Shown here: positions 1 through 8,676 of the stretch, piece by piece
How positions within the stretch are numbered: position 1 is the stretch's first letter
Layout: each line of letters starts with the position of its first letter
Made by a program: the position numbers and the translations under genes
Notes under the pieces: model-generated
The model's input: only the letters and a program-made list of their open reading frames with translations
Database searches by the model: none
Told to the model about the DNA's origin: nothing
Source of the DNA: Sinorhizobium sp. 6-70
GTDB lineage: Bacteria; Pseudomonadota; Alphaproteobacteria; Rhizobiales; Rhizobiaceae
Length of the DNA stretch: 64,000 bases
Direction: 5' to 3'
Assembly (NCBI RefSeq): GCF_030124375.1
Contig: NZ_JASKLS010000022.1
Location: forward strand, 1-64,000

Positions 1-8
1 CAGATCAC

Positions 9-44
9 AAAAGCCCCCGACGTCGCAAGACGCGGGGGCTTTTT
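9..44. terminator. Bidirectional intrinsic terminator
   Basis: A GC-rich hairpin pairs AAAGCCCCCG (10-19) with CGGGGGCTTT (33-42). An inner CGTC/GACG stem closes a GCAA tetraloop. A T run follows on the plus strand and a TTTTGTG tail follows on the minus strand. It most likely ends a plus-strand gene lying before the window and may also stop leftward dadA transcription. Confidence 0.85.
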
Positions 45-375
45 GCATCCGCCAGCCGCCGACAGACCCCCATCGGCTGGCCCAGCCGCGGCCCCACGCC
101 GACTGCCATCCAACAAACAGGCAACAGGCCGCAACCCGCAAGAAGGCGCCGGCATACCCAGCGCCGCAAAGAAGCGGCCGCCATCAAGGCGAGGAGCGAT
201 GCCAATCGGCCATGAAGGGGGAGTTCTGCGCGCCGGTGGTCAGGGGGAGGGCTACGACGACCTTCTGTATGTGGGAACGGACAAGGTGCCTGTAACACCG
301 AAGCGTCCGTCGTCGTTCCCGGTCCCCTTCAAATCGGTTGTCATCGCACTCTCCTTTAAAGCCTGGCGTGTGTGC
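45..375. other. Intergenic stretch, no gene seen
   Basis: This is 331 bases between the terminator and the dadA stop. The long open frames here lack family resemblance and plausible ribosome binding sites, and one simply runs antisense into dadA. I see no RNA gene or repeat in it. Confidence 0.5.
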
Positions 376-1626
376 TCAGGCATACCGTGCGACGGCGAGA
401 TCGGTGGCATCGATGTCTGGCTTGTGGCCGGAAACGAGATCGGCGATGACGCGGGCCGAGCCCGAACTCATCGTCCAGCCGAGCGTGCCGTGGCCGGTAT
501 TGAGAAACAGGCCAGCAATCTTCGTAGGTCCGATGATCGGCGTGCCGTCCGGCGTCATCGGCCTCAGTCCGGACCAGAACGAGGCTTTGCCGGCGTCGCC
601 GCCCGGGAAGAGGTCGGTGACGGAATGTTCCAGCGTGCGGCGGCGCGCCTCGCCGAGATCGTTGGTGTAGCCAGAAATTTCCGCCATGCCACCAACGCGG
701 ATGCGGTCACCGAGCCGCGTGATCGCAATCTTGTAGGTCTCGTCCATCACCGTCGATTCCGGCGCACGTGAAGCGTTGGCAATCGGGATGGTGAGCGAAT
801 AGCCTTTGACCGGATAGACCGGCAGGCGGATGCCGAAGGGCCGCACCAGCAGCGGCGAATAGCTGCCGAGCGCGACGACGACCGCATCGGCGGCGAGTCT
901 TTCCCTGACGGTGACGACGCCGCGTACCCGGCCGGCTTCGACATCCAGCCCCTCGATTTCCGTGCCGTAGGCGAAGCGCACGCCGAGTTCTTCCGCCTTC
1001 TTTGCGAGCGCATTGGCGAACTTGAAGCAGTCGCCGGTCTCGTCCTTCGGCGTCAGCAGACCGCCGACGATCTTGTCTCGGACATGCTTTAGCGCCGGCT
1101 CTACGCGGATGCAGCCGTCGCGGTCGAGCACCTCATAAGGAATGCCGTCGGCGGCGAGCGCTTTGACATCCTTGGCCGAAGCGTCGAGCTGCTGCTGCGT
1201 GCGGAACAATTGCAGCGTACCCTGCATGCGCTCGTCATAAGCGATGCCTGTCTCGGTGCGCAGCGCCGCAAGCGAAATGCGGCTGTAGTCGGCAAGCCGC
1301 AGCATGCGGCTCTTGTTGATCGCGTAGCGCTTCGAGGTGCAATTGGAGAGCATTCGCATCAGCCAGCACAGCATGGCGGCATCGACCTTGGGACGCAGGA
1401 TCAGCGGCGCGTGCTCCATAAACAGCCACTTGATTGCCTTCATCGGAATCCCAGGGGCCGCCCAGGGCGAGCAATAGCCGAACGAAACTTCGCCGGCATT
1501 GGCGAAGCTCGTTTCCAGCGCCGGGCCCTGCTGGCGGTCGATGACGGTCACCTCGTGTCCTGCCTTGGCAAGCTGGTAGGCAGACGTGACGCCGACGATG
1601 CCGGCGCCGAGAACGGTAACTTTCAT
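376..1626 (-). CDS. dadA: D-amino acid dehydrogenase, small subunit type (DadA)
   Basis: This flavoprotein of the D-amino acid oxidase/DadA family oxidises D-alanine and other D-amino acids to 2-oxo acids plus ammonium, passing electrons to the respiratory chain at the inner membrane. The 416 residues match the usual DadA length. The N-terminus holds the FAD-binding motif GAGIVG (residues 7-12), and the C-terminus has the family segment GLRPMTPDGTPIIGPT with a nearby NTGHGTLGWT. It lies 28 bases after alr in the same orientation, forming an alr-dadA operon divergent from an Lrp regulator. This is the usual layout for alanine catabolism, where the racemase supplies D-alanine. The identification is firm; the exact D-amino acid range is not visible from sequence. 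Confidence 0.93.
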   Translation of the reverse strand: MKVTVLGAGIVGVTSAYQLAKAGHEVTVIDRQQGPALETSFANAGEVSFGYCSPWAAPGIPMKAIKWLFMEHAPLILRPKVDAAMLCWLMRMLSNCTSKRYAINKSRMLRLADYSRISLAALRTETGIAYDERMQGTLQLFRTQQQLDASAKDVKALAADGIPYEVLDRDGCIRVEPALKHVRDKIVGGLLTPKDETGDCFKFANALAKKAEELGVRFAYGTEIEGLDVEAGRVRGVVTVRERLAADAVVVALGSYSPLLVRPFGIRLPVYPVKGYSLTIPIANASRAPESTVMDETYKIAITRLGDRIRVGGMAEISGYTNDLGEARRRTLEHSVTDLFPGGDAGKASFWSGLRPMTPDGTPIIGPTKIAGLFLNTGHGTLGWTMSSGSARVIADLVSGHKPDIDATDLAVARYA

Positions 1627-1654
1627 GGTGTCCTCACTGGGGAAGAAGAAGGGG

Positions 1655-2788
1655 TCAGCAGTACCGTCGCTCGTAGCGATGGCCGAGACCGGTCAGGATT
1701 TCATAGGAAATGGTGCCAGCGTCGCGGGCGAGGTCTTCGAGCGTCTGGTGTGGGCCGAGGACTTCCACCAGGCTGCCGAGGTGCAGGCGGCCTTTCGGCA
1801 GGGCGGAAACGTCGATGGTGATGCTGTCCATAGACACGCGCCCGACGATCGGCAGACGGATGCCGTCGCAGTAGACCGCGCCCCGGTCGCTCAGGCTGCG
1901 CGGCAGGCCGTCCGCATAGCCGGCGGCGATGGTGGCAAGGCGCGTTTCGCCCACCGTGGCATGGGTGCCGCTGTAGCCGATGCGTGTGCCGGCCGGCACG
2001 GTGCGCGTTTGGACCACCGCGACCTCCAGGCGCACGACTGGCTCCACCGGGTTCGGCATGCCGGTGGTTGGTGCGCCCCCATAGAGCGCGATGCCCGGGC
2101 GGGCGAGTACGCCATGATAGGCCTTGTCGAGGAAGATGCCGCCAGAATTGGCAAAGCAGACGTCGAGTGCCGGAAACTCGGCCGCGACGAGGTTCATCTC
2201 GGCGAGTTGATCGCCGTTCTGCTCGCTCGTGGTATCGTCGGCGGATGCAAGGTGGCTCATGATGAACAGAACCTCGATCCCGCGGTCCGCTTCTACCAGG
2301 CCGGCAAGGGCCGCCCTGTGCTCCGGCGGCACGCCGAGGCGCGACATGCCGGTATCGAATTGTAGCCCTGCGGGGAGCCGGCGTCCGCGTGCCCGCGCGG
2401 CCTGAGCCCACTGCTGCCACTGCTCCAGCGAATTGATGATCGGAACGATACCTTCCCGGGCGCAGGCGCCCTCGTTGCCGGGCTGGAGGCCGTTCAACAC
2501 CAAGACCGTGGCGTCGGCGGGAAGACGCGGACGCAGGCTGAGAGCCTCGACGAACTGGGCCACGAAGAAATGGCGGCAGCCGCACGCATAGAGTTTTGCG
2601 GTGATCTGGTCGGCGCCGAGGCCATAGGCGTCGGCCTTGACGACGGCCGCCGCGCGCGCGGGCGCAACCTCCGCCGCCAGCCTTTCATAGTTGCGGGCAA
2701 GGGCACTGAGATCGATTGTCAGATGGCCAGACGCACCGCCCGTGCCGGCCTTCCTGCCTGCCATGTTTTCTTGTATCGCGCTGTCCAT
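1655..2788 (-). CDS. alr: Alanine racemase (catabolic, DadX/Alr family)
   Basis: This PLP-dependent fold type III racemase interconverts L- and D-alanine. Its 377 residues are normal for the family. The PLP lysine is K51 in VVKADAYGLG. The family segments ARPGIALYGG, YSGTHATVG and RVSMDSITIDV are all present. The ATG follows GGGGGACC at good spacing. It is the first gene of the leftward alr-dadA operon, so it is probably the catabolic DadX-type enzyme feeding DadA rather than the cell-wall enzyme. Sequence alone cannot separate those roles. The roughly 20 residues before the barrel are poorly conserved in the family. Confidence 0.92.
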   Translation of the reverse strand: MDSAIQENMAGRKAGTGGASGHLTIDLSALARNYERLAAEVAPARAAAVVKADAYGLGADQITAKLYACGCRHFFVAQFVEALSLRPRLPADATVLVLNGLQPGNEGACAREGIVPIINSLEQWQQWAQAARARGRRLPAGLQFDTGMSRLGVPPEHRAALAGLVEADRGIEVLFIMSHLASADDTTSEQNGDQLAEMNLVAAEFPALDVCFANSGGIFLDKAYHGVLARPGIALYGGAPTTGMPNPVEPVVRLEVAVVQTRTVPAGTRIGYSGTHATVGETRLATIAAGYADGLPRSLSDRGAVYCDGIRLPIVGRVSMDSITIDVSALPKGRLHLGSLVEVLGPHQTLEDLARDAGTISYEILTGLGHRYERRYC

Positions 2789-2913
2789 TACTGGTCCCCC
2801 ATTTGGATGGGAGCCTAGTGAAACGATCGTGAAATTGCCGAGGAAATAGCGATTGATCGGTGTGCAGATCTATGATTTTTGAAAGGAATGACGAAGATTT
2901 GGAATAATCTGCA

Positions 2914-3387
2914 ATGACGGCACTGGACGCGATCGACCGCAACATCCTTCGGCTCCTGCGGCTCGATGCGCGTATGAGCAATGCCAGGCTCGCGGCTGAG
3001 GTCGGGCTCTCGCCGTCTGCCTGTCTCAGGCGGATCAAGCTGCTGGAGCGGGGCGGCGTCATCCGCGGCTATACCGCGCTGGTGGATACGTCGACCGTCG
3101 AGGCGACGATTGCCGTCATCATCAACATCACGCTGGAGCGGCAAACGGAAGACTATCTCGACCGTTTCGAGGCGGCGGTGCGCCGGCATCCGGAAATTCG
3201 CGAGTGTTTTCTAATGACGGGCGGTTCGGACTATCTCCTGCGGGTCGAGGTCGCCAATGCGGGCGAGTTCGAGCGCATCCACAAGGAAATCCTCTCGGCC
3301 TTGCCAGGCGTCCTGCGCATCCATTCGAGCTTTTCGATCCGCAATGTGCTGGCGACGCGGCCCAAGGGGCGGACTGGCCGCTCATGA
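2914..3387 (+). CDS. Lrp/AsnC family transcriptional regulator
   Basis: This 157-residue protein has an N-terminal AsnC-type helix-turn-helix (about residues 4-53; DARMSNARLAAEVGLSPSAC reads as the helix-turn-helix) and a C-terminal RAM/AsnC effector domain (about 70-145, with the segment FLMTGGSDYLLRVEV). Proteins of this family bind amino acids and form DNA-wrapping oligomers. It diverges from alr-dadA across 125 bases, so by analogy with DadR and other Lrp-type alanine regulators it probably controls that operon in response to alanine. The ATG is preceded by a rather distant GGA. Confidence is high for the family and moderate for the target. Confidence 0.9.
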   Translation: MTALDAIDRNILRLLRLDARMSNARLAAEVGLSPSACLRRIKLLERGGVIRGYTALVDTSTVEATIAVIINITLERQTEDYLDRFEAAVRRHPEIRECFLMTGGSDYLLRVEVANAGEFERIHKEILSALPGVLRIHSSFSIRNVLATRPKGRTGRS

Positions 3388-3445
3388 AGGCGGGACGCGC
3401 CCGATAGCGGCTCGCGTCGGCTTCATGACGGCCCGAACACCGCGC

Positions 3446-4321
3446 TCATGTCGTTACTGGCGCAAGCCCACGCGCGATATTGAAAAACGCGTTCACAAGC
3501 TTGCCGTTGCTGCGCTCGCGTAGGCAGATCAGAGCCTCGTCCATTAGCATTTCCGGTGCGTCTATCTGAATGGGAACCAGACGACTGTCTTGCCCAAACT
3601 CGGCTGAAGAAACGAAGCCGACCCCGCCGCCCGCCGCGACGATCTCGCGCACCGCCTCGCGGCCTTCAGCTTCAATCAGCGGTGTCAGGGGCACGCCGCA
3701 TTGTTTGGCCATCGCCTCGAGCTTCTGGCGGGTCTTGGAGCCTTGTTCGCGCATGACGAGCGGGTGCTTGACGAGATCGGCGAACGTGACCGTGTTTTGA
3801 CCAGCGAGAGGAAAGTCGCGGCTCGCGAAGGCGATGATCGGTGTGGAGTTGAGTTTCAGGATCTCGAAATCGCTGGATTGCGGGATTTCGCCGAGCACGC
3901 CGATATCCGCCTCGTAGGCGTGCAGGCTGGTGATGACCGTTTCGGTATTACCCGAGTCGATCGAGACCTGTACCGACGGGTAGGCGCGGCGGAAGGCGGC
4001 GAGTATGTGCAGAAGGTGGTGGGCAGCGTCGGCGACGATCCGCAGTTTGCCTGCGCGGAGCGCCCGGGACTCCGAAAGCAGATCCAGCGCCTGCTGCTCG
4101 ACGTCGAACATGCGGCGGGTGACTTCGAGAAGCTGCTGGCCGGCCTGGGTCAGCGTCACCTGCTTCTTGTTTCGGTTGAAGAGCAGGACGTCGTATTCCT
4201 CCTCAAGCTTGCGGACCTGGTCCGAGACGGCAGGCTGCGTGAGGAAGAGCGCTTCTGCCGCTCGCGAGAAGCCACCATGGATAGCCACGTTATGGAAGGC
4301 GCGAAGCTGGACGTAACGCAT
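3446..4321 (-). CDS. LysR family regulator, probably of AEP catabolism
   Basis: This is a 291-residue LysR protein. The N-terminal winged helix-turn-helix (about 1-60) contains FSRAAEALFLTQPAVSDQVR. The effector-binding domain spans about 88-290. It diverges from the Na/Pi cotransporter and phnWAY genes across 112 AT-rich bases, the classic position for a LysR activator of the neighbouring catabolic operon. AEP utilisation clusters often carry a LysR activator, so an AEP-responsive role is likely. The ligand is inferred from context only. It converges with the Lrp gene with a gap of 58 bases. Confidence 0.88.
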   Translation of the reverse strand: MRYVQLRAFHNVAIHGGFSRAAEALFLTQPAVSDQVRKLEEEYDVLLFNRNKKQVTLTQAGQQLLEVTRRMFDVEQQALDLLSESRALRAGKLRIVADAAHHLLHILAAFRRAYPSVQVSIDSGNTETVITSLHAYEADIGVLGEIPQSSDFEILKLNSTPIIAFASRDFPLAGQNTVTFADLVKHPLVMREQGSKTRQKLEAMAKQCGVPLTPLIEAEGREAVREIVAAGGGVGFVSSAEFGQDSRLVPIQIDAPEMLMDEALICLRERSNGKLVNAFFNIARGLAPVTT

Positions 4322-4433
4322 GCGAGCGGCCCTAGATAGATTTCGTCGATAGTTTCATTAAAACGAACGATTTGATTTATGTAAAGCGGCAAGGGATAGT
4401 TTCCGGATTCCATCCTCTCTCCGGAGCGCGCCC
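4322..4433. promoter_or_regulatory. Divergent LysR / Na-Pi cotransporter control region
   Basis: This AT-rich spacer between the divergent LysR and cotransporter genes must contain both promoters and probably the LysR site. It contains GAACGATTT (4365-4373). The same 9-mer recurs at 6117-6125 just before phnW, which makes it a weak candidate for a shared regulator site. The cotransporter ATG is preceded by CGGAG. Confidence 0.4.
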
Positions 4434-6083
4434 ATGAACCTCCCGGCCGTCGCCCTCGAACTTGCCGCCGCCACGGTCCTGTTGCTCTATGCCGTCAGTC
4501 TCGTGAAGAAAGGCGTCGAAACGGCGTCTGGTGACATCGTCGCGCGAACCGTCGGCGGCGCTGGCAGACGGCCGCGTGCGGCCGTCTATGGCTGTGTTGT
4601 GGCGATCGCGTTACAGAGTTCGACGGCGGTCGCGATGCTTGCGGCCGGCTTTGCCATCAGCGGCGCGCTCGGGCTCGATATCGGACTGGCGGTGCTTCTC
4701 GGGGCCGATCTTGGCTCGGCGCTGGTCGTCAAGATCCTATCCTTCGACCTGCATTGGCTGGCGCCGCTGTTCGTCGCAGCCGGCGGTCTCCTGCATTTGA
4801 AAGCGTCTATGCGCAAGGTCACCGAAGCCGGGCGCGCCGTGCTCGGTATCGGCCTGCTGCTGCTGTCGCTCCAGATGATCGGCCACGCGACGCAGCCGCT
4901 GACACAAAGCCCACTTTTGCCCTCCGCCATCGCCTTCCTGGGGACGGATGCGCTGACGGTGATGATCCTCGCCGCGGTCTTCACCTGGGCGCTGCATTCC
5001 AGCGTGGCGGCGATCCTGCTGATCCTGACCTTTGCGGCAAAGGGGCTCGTGCCGCTGGAGGTTGGCATTCCCCTGGTTCTCGGCGTCAATCTCGGCGGGG
5101 GACTGATTGCTCTGTGGCTGACCCGCGGCCTGCCGGTTGAAGGCCGGCGCCTGCCGCTCGGTAACCTTCTCTTTCGCGCATTGTTCAGTGCGGCGGTCTT
5201 CGCTCTGTTTTCGCTGCACGCCCCCTTCGTCTGGCTTCCGGGCGGTACGGTTGCCGGCAAGCTCGTCAACTTGCATCTACTGTTCAATGCCGCGCTGGTT
5301 CTCATCGGGCTGGTCTCGTGCGGTCTGATGGCGCGTCTCGTCAGGCTCCTCACCGCGGCGCCGGTAGAGGCTTACCTGGCGGCCCATGCCAGCGCGCTCG
5401 ACCATTCGCTGATCGACAAGCCGGCGCAGGCGCTTGCAGCGGCGGCGCGCGAGGTATTGCACATGGGCAATCTCATCGCGCGAATGCTGGAGCCGGTGAT
5501 GGCGGTCATTCAGTCACCGACGCCGGAGACAGTGAAGGCGCTACGCAGCATCGACGGGGACATCCACCGGGCGCATCGCGAGATCAAGCTCTATGTCGCG
5601 GCCGTCAATCGCGGGGTTCTAACAGAGGAACAATCACGGCGGGGTATCGAGCTTACAGAGGCGGCAATCCATCTCGAATATGCCGGCGACGTCGTCGCGA
5701 AAAACCTCCTGCAGATGGCCGAGGAGCGGCTAGATGGCGCCGGCGCCTTCTCGCAGGAGGGATGGCGTGAGCTCACCTTGCTGCACGCTGCGGTGTTTGC
5801 CAATGTCAGGCTCGCGGCCAATCTTCTCGTCTCGCCTGACCCTGTGATCGCCCGTGAGATGGTCCGGCAGAAAGAGCATGTGCGCCGACTCGTCGAGGAG
5901 AGCAGCAAGAGCCACCTGGAGCGGCTTCGGCAGGGCATCGCGGCGAGCATCCAGTCGAGCGACATGCATCTGGAGATCGTCCGGGCACTGAAGGAGGTCA
6001 ATTCGCTGGTCACGACCATGGCCTATCCGCGCCTGCGCGAGACCGGAGACCTGCTGGAAAGCCGACTGGTGCCGGCAGCCTAG
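4434..6083 (+). CDS. Na/phosphate cotransporter family protein with PhoU-like C-terminus
   Basis: The 549 residues combine two Na/Pi-cotransporter repeats in the membrane part (about residues 1-300, many hydrophobic helices, each repeat carrying a Q/H-S-S motif: ALQSSTAVAM and ALHSSVAAIL) with a soluble helical PhoU-like domain (about 330-540). Bacterial NptA/YjbB-type proteins with this layout move phosphate across the inner membrane and are often implicated in export. The gene opens the aminoethylphosphonate block, 102 bases before phnW. Because phosphonate breakdown releases phosphate in the cytoplasm, an export or balancing role is plausible. The direction of transport is inferred. Confidence 0.85.
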   Translation: MNLPAVALELAAATVLLLYAVSLVKKGVETASGDIVARTVGGAGRRPRAAVYGCVVAIALQSSTAVAMLAAGFAISGALGLDIGLAVLLGADLGSALVVKILSFDLHWLAPLFVAAGGLLHLKASMRKVTEAGRAVLGIGLLLLSLQMIGHATQPLTQSPLLPSAIAFLGTDALTVMILAAVFTWALHSSVAAILLILTFAAKGLVPLEVGIPLVLGVNLGGGLIALWLTRGLPVEGRRLPLGNLLFRALFSAAVFALFSLHAPFVWLPGGTVAGKLVNLHLLFNAALVLIGLVSCGLMARLVRLLTAAPVEAYLAAHASALDHSLIDKPAQALAAAAREVLHMGNLIARMLEPVMAVIQSPTPETVKALRSIDGDIHRAHREIKLYVAAVNRGVLTEEQSRRGIELTEAAIHLEYAGDVVAKNLLQMAEERLDGAGAFSQEGWRELTLLHAAVFANVRLAANLLVSPDPVIAREMVRQKEHVRRLVEESSKSHLERLRQGIAASIQSSDMHLEIVRALKEVNSLVTTMAYPRLRETGDLLESRLVPAA

Positions 6084-6185
6084 ATACATAAATTGTACCT
6101 ATAGATTGATACAAAAGAACGATTTTACAGATATATGTTTCCGCCGCATTGTCTTTCTCGAACATGCCAAACGCGAGGACGGACC
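6084..6185 (+). promoter_or_regulatory. Upstream region of phnW
   Basis: This AT-rich 102-base spacer holds GAACGATTT at 6117-6125, identical to the copy upstream of the cotransporter gene. phnW may therefore have its own promoter in addition to read-through. The ribosome binding site AGGACGGA precedes the ATG at 6186 and decides against the longer frame that opens at 6135. Confidence 0.35.
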
Positions 6186-7388
6186 ATGCCAAACATCGCT
6201 TCTGATAGAACCATCGCGCCTCTGGAATCGCCGAGACTCGGCGAGCCCTATCTGCTGACGCCCGGCCCGTTGACGACGGCCTATGAAGTCAAGGAAGTCA
6301 TGCTGAAGGACTGGGGTTCGTGGGACGGCGACTTCCGGGCCATGACCGCGCAGCTGCGTCGTGAGCTCCTCGAGATCGCCGGTGACACGAAGGACGAGTT
6401 CGATTGTGTGCCGATGCAGGGCAGCGGCTCGTTCTCGGTCGAGGCGATGCTCGGCAGCTTCGTTCCGCGGGACGGCAAGGTGCTGGTGCTGATGAACGGT
6501 GCCTATGGCAAGCGCATCGCCCAGACGCTCTCTTATCTTGGCCGCGAACACGTGACGATCGACAAGGGCGACTACATGCCGCCGCGTGGTCCCGAAGTCG
6601 CCGCCGCGCTCGATGCCGATCCGGCGATCACCCATGTGGTCGTCGTCCACTGCGAGACCAGCTCCGGCATACTCAATCCGCTGAAGGAAATCTCTGAGAC
6701 GGTGTACTCCCGCGGTCGCAAGCTGCTCGTCGATTCGATGAGCGCCTTCGGCGCCGTGCCGGCAGGCATCGCCGATTTCCGCTACGAGGCGATCGTCTCC
6801 TCCGCCAACAAGTGCATCGAGGGCGTGCCGGGCTTCGGCTTCGTCATCGCCCGCAAGAGCGAACTGGAGGCGGCCAAGGGCCGCAGCCACTCGCTGAGCC
6901 TCGATGTGCATGCCCAGTGGGAATACATGAACAAGACGGGCCAATGGCGCTTCACGCCACCGACCCACGTGGTTGCCGCCTTCCTGGAGGCGCTCCGTAT
7001 CCATCGTGAAGAAGGCGGCGTTGCCGGTCGCGGCGCGCGTTATGCCCGCAATCGCGATGTCATGGTGGCCGGCATGCGCGAGGTGGGTTTCGAGACGCTG
7101 CTTGCCGATCAGTGGCTGTCGCCGATCATCGTCACCTTCTTCAGCCCGGCCCATCCCGCTTTCGCCTTCGATCGCTTCTACGATCTGATGAAGGAAAAAG
7201 GCTTCATCATCTATCCCGGCAAGCTCACCGTGGCCGACAGCTTCCGCGTCGGCTGCATCGGCCGCATGGACGAGCATGTCATGCGCTGTGTGGTGGAAGC
7301 CGCTCGAAGCTCGCTCGCCGAAATGGGCGTCGACAGCGCCGCCCCGCCGGCCGTCGCCCTCGAAGAACGTAGCCGTCTCGCCGCCTGA
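6186..7388 (+). CDS. phnW: 2-aminoethylphosphonate-pyruvate transaminase (PhnW)
   Basis: This 400-residue class V PLP aminotransferase transfers the amino group of 2-aminoethylphosphonate to pyruvate, giving phosphonoacetaldehyde and L-alanine. The start with YLLTPGPLTT is the family phosphate-side opening. The PLP lysine is K209 in SSANKCIEGVPGFGF, and HCETSSGILNP matches the substrate-side loop. The N-terminal extension is about 30 residues longer than in compact PhnW proteins. It lies directly before phnA (15 bases) and phnY (10 bases), so the three are one transcription unit. The identification is very strong from sequence and context together. Confidence 0.95.
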   Translation: MPNIASDRTIAPLESPRLGEPYLLTPGPLTTAYEVKEVMLKDWGSWDGDFRAMTAQLRRELLEIAGDTKDEFDCVPMQGSGSFSVEAMLGSFVPRDGKVLVLMNGAYGKRIAQTLSYLGREHVTIDKGDYMPPRGPEVAAALDADPAITHVVVVHCETSSGILNPLKEISETVYSRGRKLLVDSMSAFGAVPAGIADFRYEAIVSSANKCIEGVPGFGFVIARKSELEAAKGRSHSLSLDVHAQWEYMNKTGQWRFTPPTHVVAAFLEALRIHREEGGVAGRGARYARNRDVMVAGMREVGFETLLADQWLSPIIVTFFSPAHPAFAFDRFYDLMKEKGFIIYPGKLTVADSFRVGCIGRMDEHVMRCVVEAARSSLAEMGVDSAAPPAVALEERSRLAA

Positions 7389-7403
7389 ACGAAGGAATTT
7401 CCC

Positions 7404-8666
7404 ATGAACCAGATGTCCAAGATCACCGTCACCGCCAACCGGCGCACCTATCCCTGGCCGAACGTTCCGGCAATCGCCATCTGCCTCGATGGCTGCGAGC
7501 CGGCCTATCTCGACGAGGCGATCAAGGCCGGCCTGATGCCGACACTTGCCCGCATCCGCAAGACGGGCACGGAACGCACTGCGTTGAGCGTCATCCCGAG
7601 CTTCACCAACCCGAACAATCTCTCCATCGCCACCGGCCGCCCGCCGGCGATCCACGGCATCTGCGGCAACTATCTCTACGAACCGCAGACCGGCAAGGAA
7701 GTGATGATGAACGATCCGCGCTTCCTGCGCGCGCCGACGATCTTCAAGCAGTTCTACGATGCCGGCGCGAAGGTCGCCGTGGTGACGGCGAAGGACAAGC
7801 TGCGGGCGCTGCTCGGCCACGGCCTCAAGTTCGACGAGGGCAGGGCGGTCTGCTTCTCGTCGGAGAAAGCCGACAAGTCGACCACGGCCGAAAACGGCCT
7901 CGACAATGCCTCGGCCTGGCTCGGCCGTCCGGTGCCGGAGGTCTATTCGGCGGACCTTTCCGAATTCGTCTTCGCCGCGGGCGTCAAGCTGCTCAAGGAA
8001 TTCCGCCCGGACGTCATGTACCTGACGACGACCGACTATGTGCAGCACAAATACGCGCCCGGCGTGCCCGAGGCGAACTCCTTCTATGAGATGTTCGACA
8101 GGTACCTGACCGAGCTCGACGCCCTCGGCGCGGCGATCATCGTCACCGCCGACCACGGCATGAAGCCCAAGCACAAGGCGGACGGTTCGCCGGATGTCAT
8201 CTATGTGCAGGACCTGCTGGACGAATGGCTCGGCAAGGATACCGCCCGCGTCATCCTGCCGATCACCGACCCCTATGTGGTGCATCACGGGGCGCTCGGT
8301 TCCTTTGCCACGGCTTACCTGCCCGAAGCGACTGATAAGGAGGAGATCATCGAGCGGCTGACGGCGATCGATGGCATTGACGTCGTGCTCTCCCGCCCGG
8401 AGGCCTGCGTGCGCTTCGAGCTGCCGGACGACCGCATCGGCGACGTCGTGCTGGTCTCGTCCGAAAACAAGACGCTCGGTACCAGCGAGCACCGGCATGA
8501 TCTTGCTGCGCTGAACGAGCCGCTGCGCTCGCATGGCGGCCTCACGGAACAGGAAGTGCCCTTCATCGCCAACCGCAAGCTGCCCGAACTTCTGACGGCC
8601 GGCACGCTGCGCAACTTCGACGCCTTCTATTACGCGCTCGTCGCAGCCGCCCAGCCGGCGCAATAG
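7404..8666 (+). CDS. phnA: Phosphonoacetate hydrolase (PhnA)
   Basis: This alkaline-phosphatase-superfamily enzyme splits phosphonoacetate into acetate and phosphate. The 420 residues carry the complete two-zinc site: D29, the nucleophile T68 (PSFTNPNN), D211 and H215 (TTTDYVQH), D250 and H251 (TADHGMK) and H377 (RSHGG). D29 and T68 fall at the numbers I recall for the characterised Sinorhizobium meliloti enzyme. It is the final step after PhnW and PhnY. It should not be confused with the unrelated zinc-ribbon protein also called PhnA in Escherichia coli. Confidence 0.96.
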   Translation: MNQMSKITVTANRRTYPWPNVPAIAICLDGCEPAYLDEAIKAGLMPTLARIRKTGTERTALSVIPSFTNPNNLSIATGRPPAIHGICGNYLYEPQTGKEVMMNDPRFLRAPTIFKQFYDAGAKVAVVTAKDKLRALLGHGLKFDEGRAVCFSSEKADKSTTAENGLDNASAWLGRPVPEVYSADLSEFVFAAGVKLLKEFRPDVMYLTTTDYVQHKYAPGVPEANSFYEMFDRYLTELDALGAAIIVTADHGMKPKHKADGSPDVIYVQDLLDEWLGKDTARVILPITDPYVVHHGALGSFATAYLPEATDKEEIIERLTAIDGIDVVLSRPEACVRFELPDDRIGDVVLVSSENKTLGTSEHRHDLAALNEPLRSHGGLTEQEVPFIANRKLPELLTAGTLRNFDAFYYALVAAAQPAQ

Positions 8667-8676
8667 GGAGGGAACG

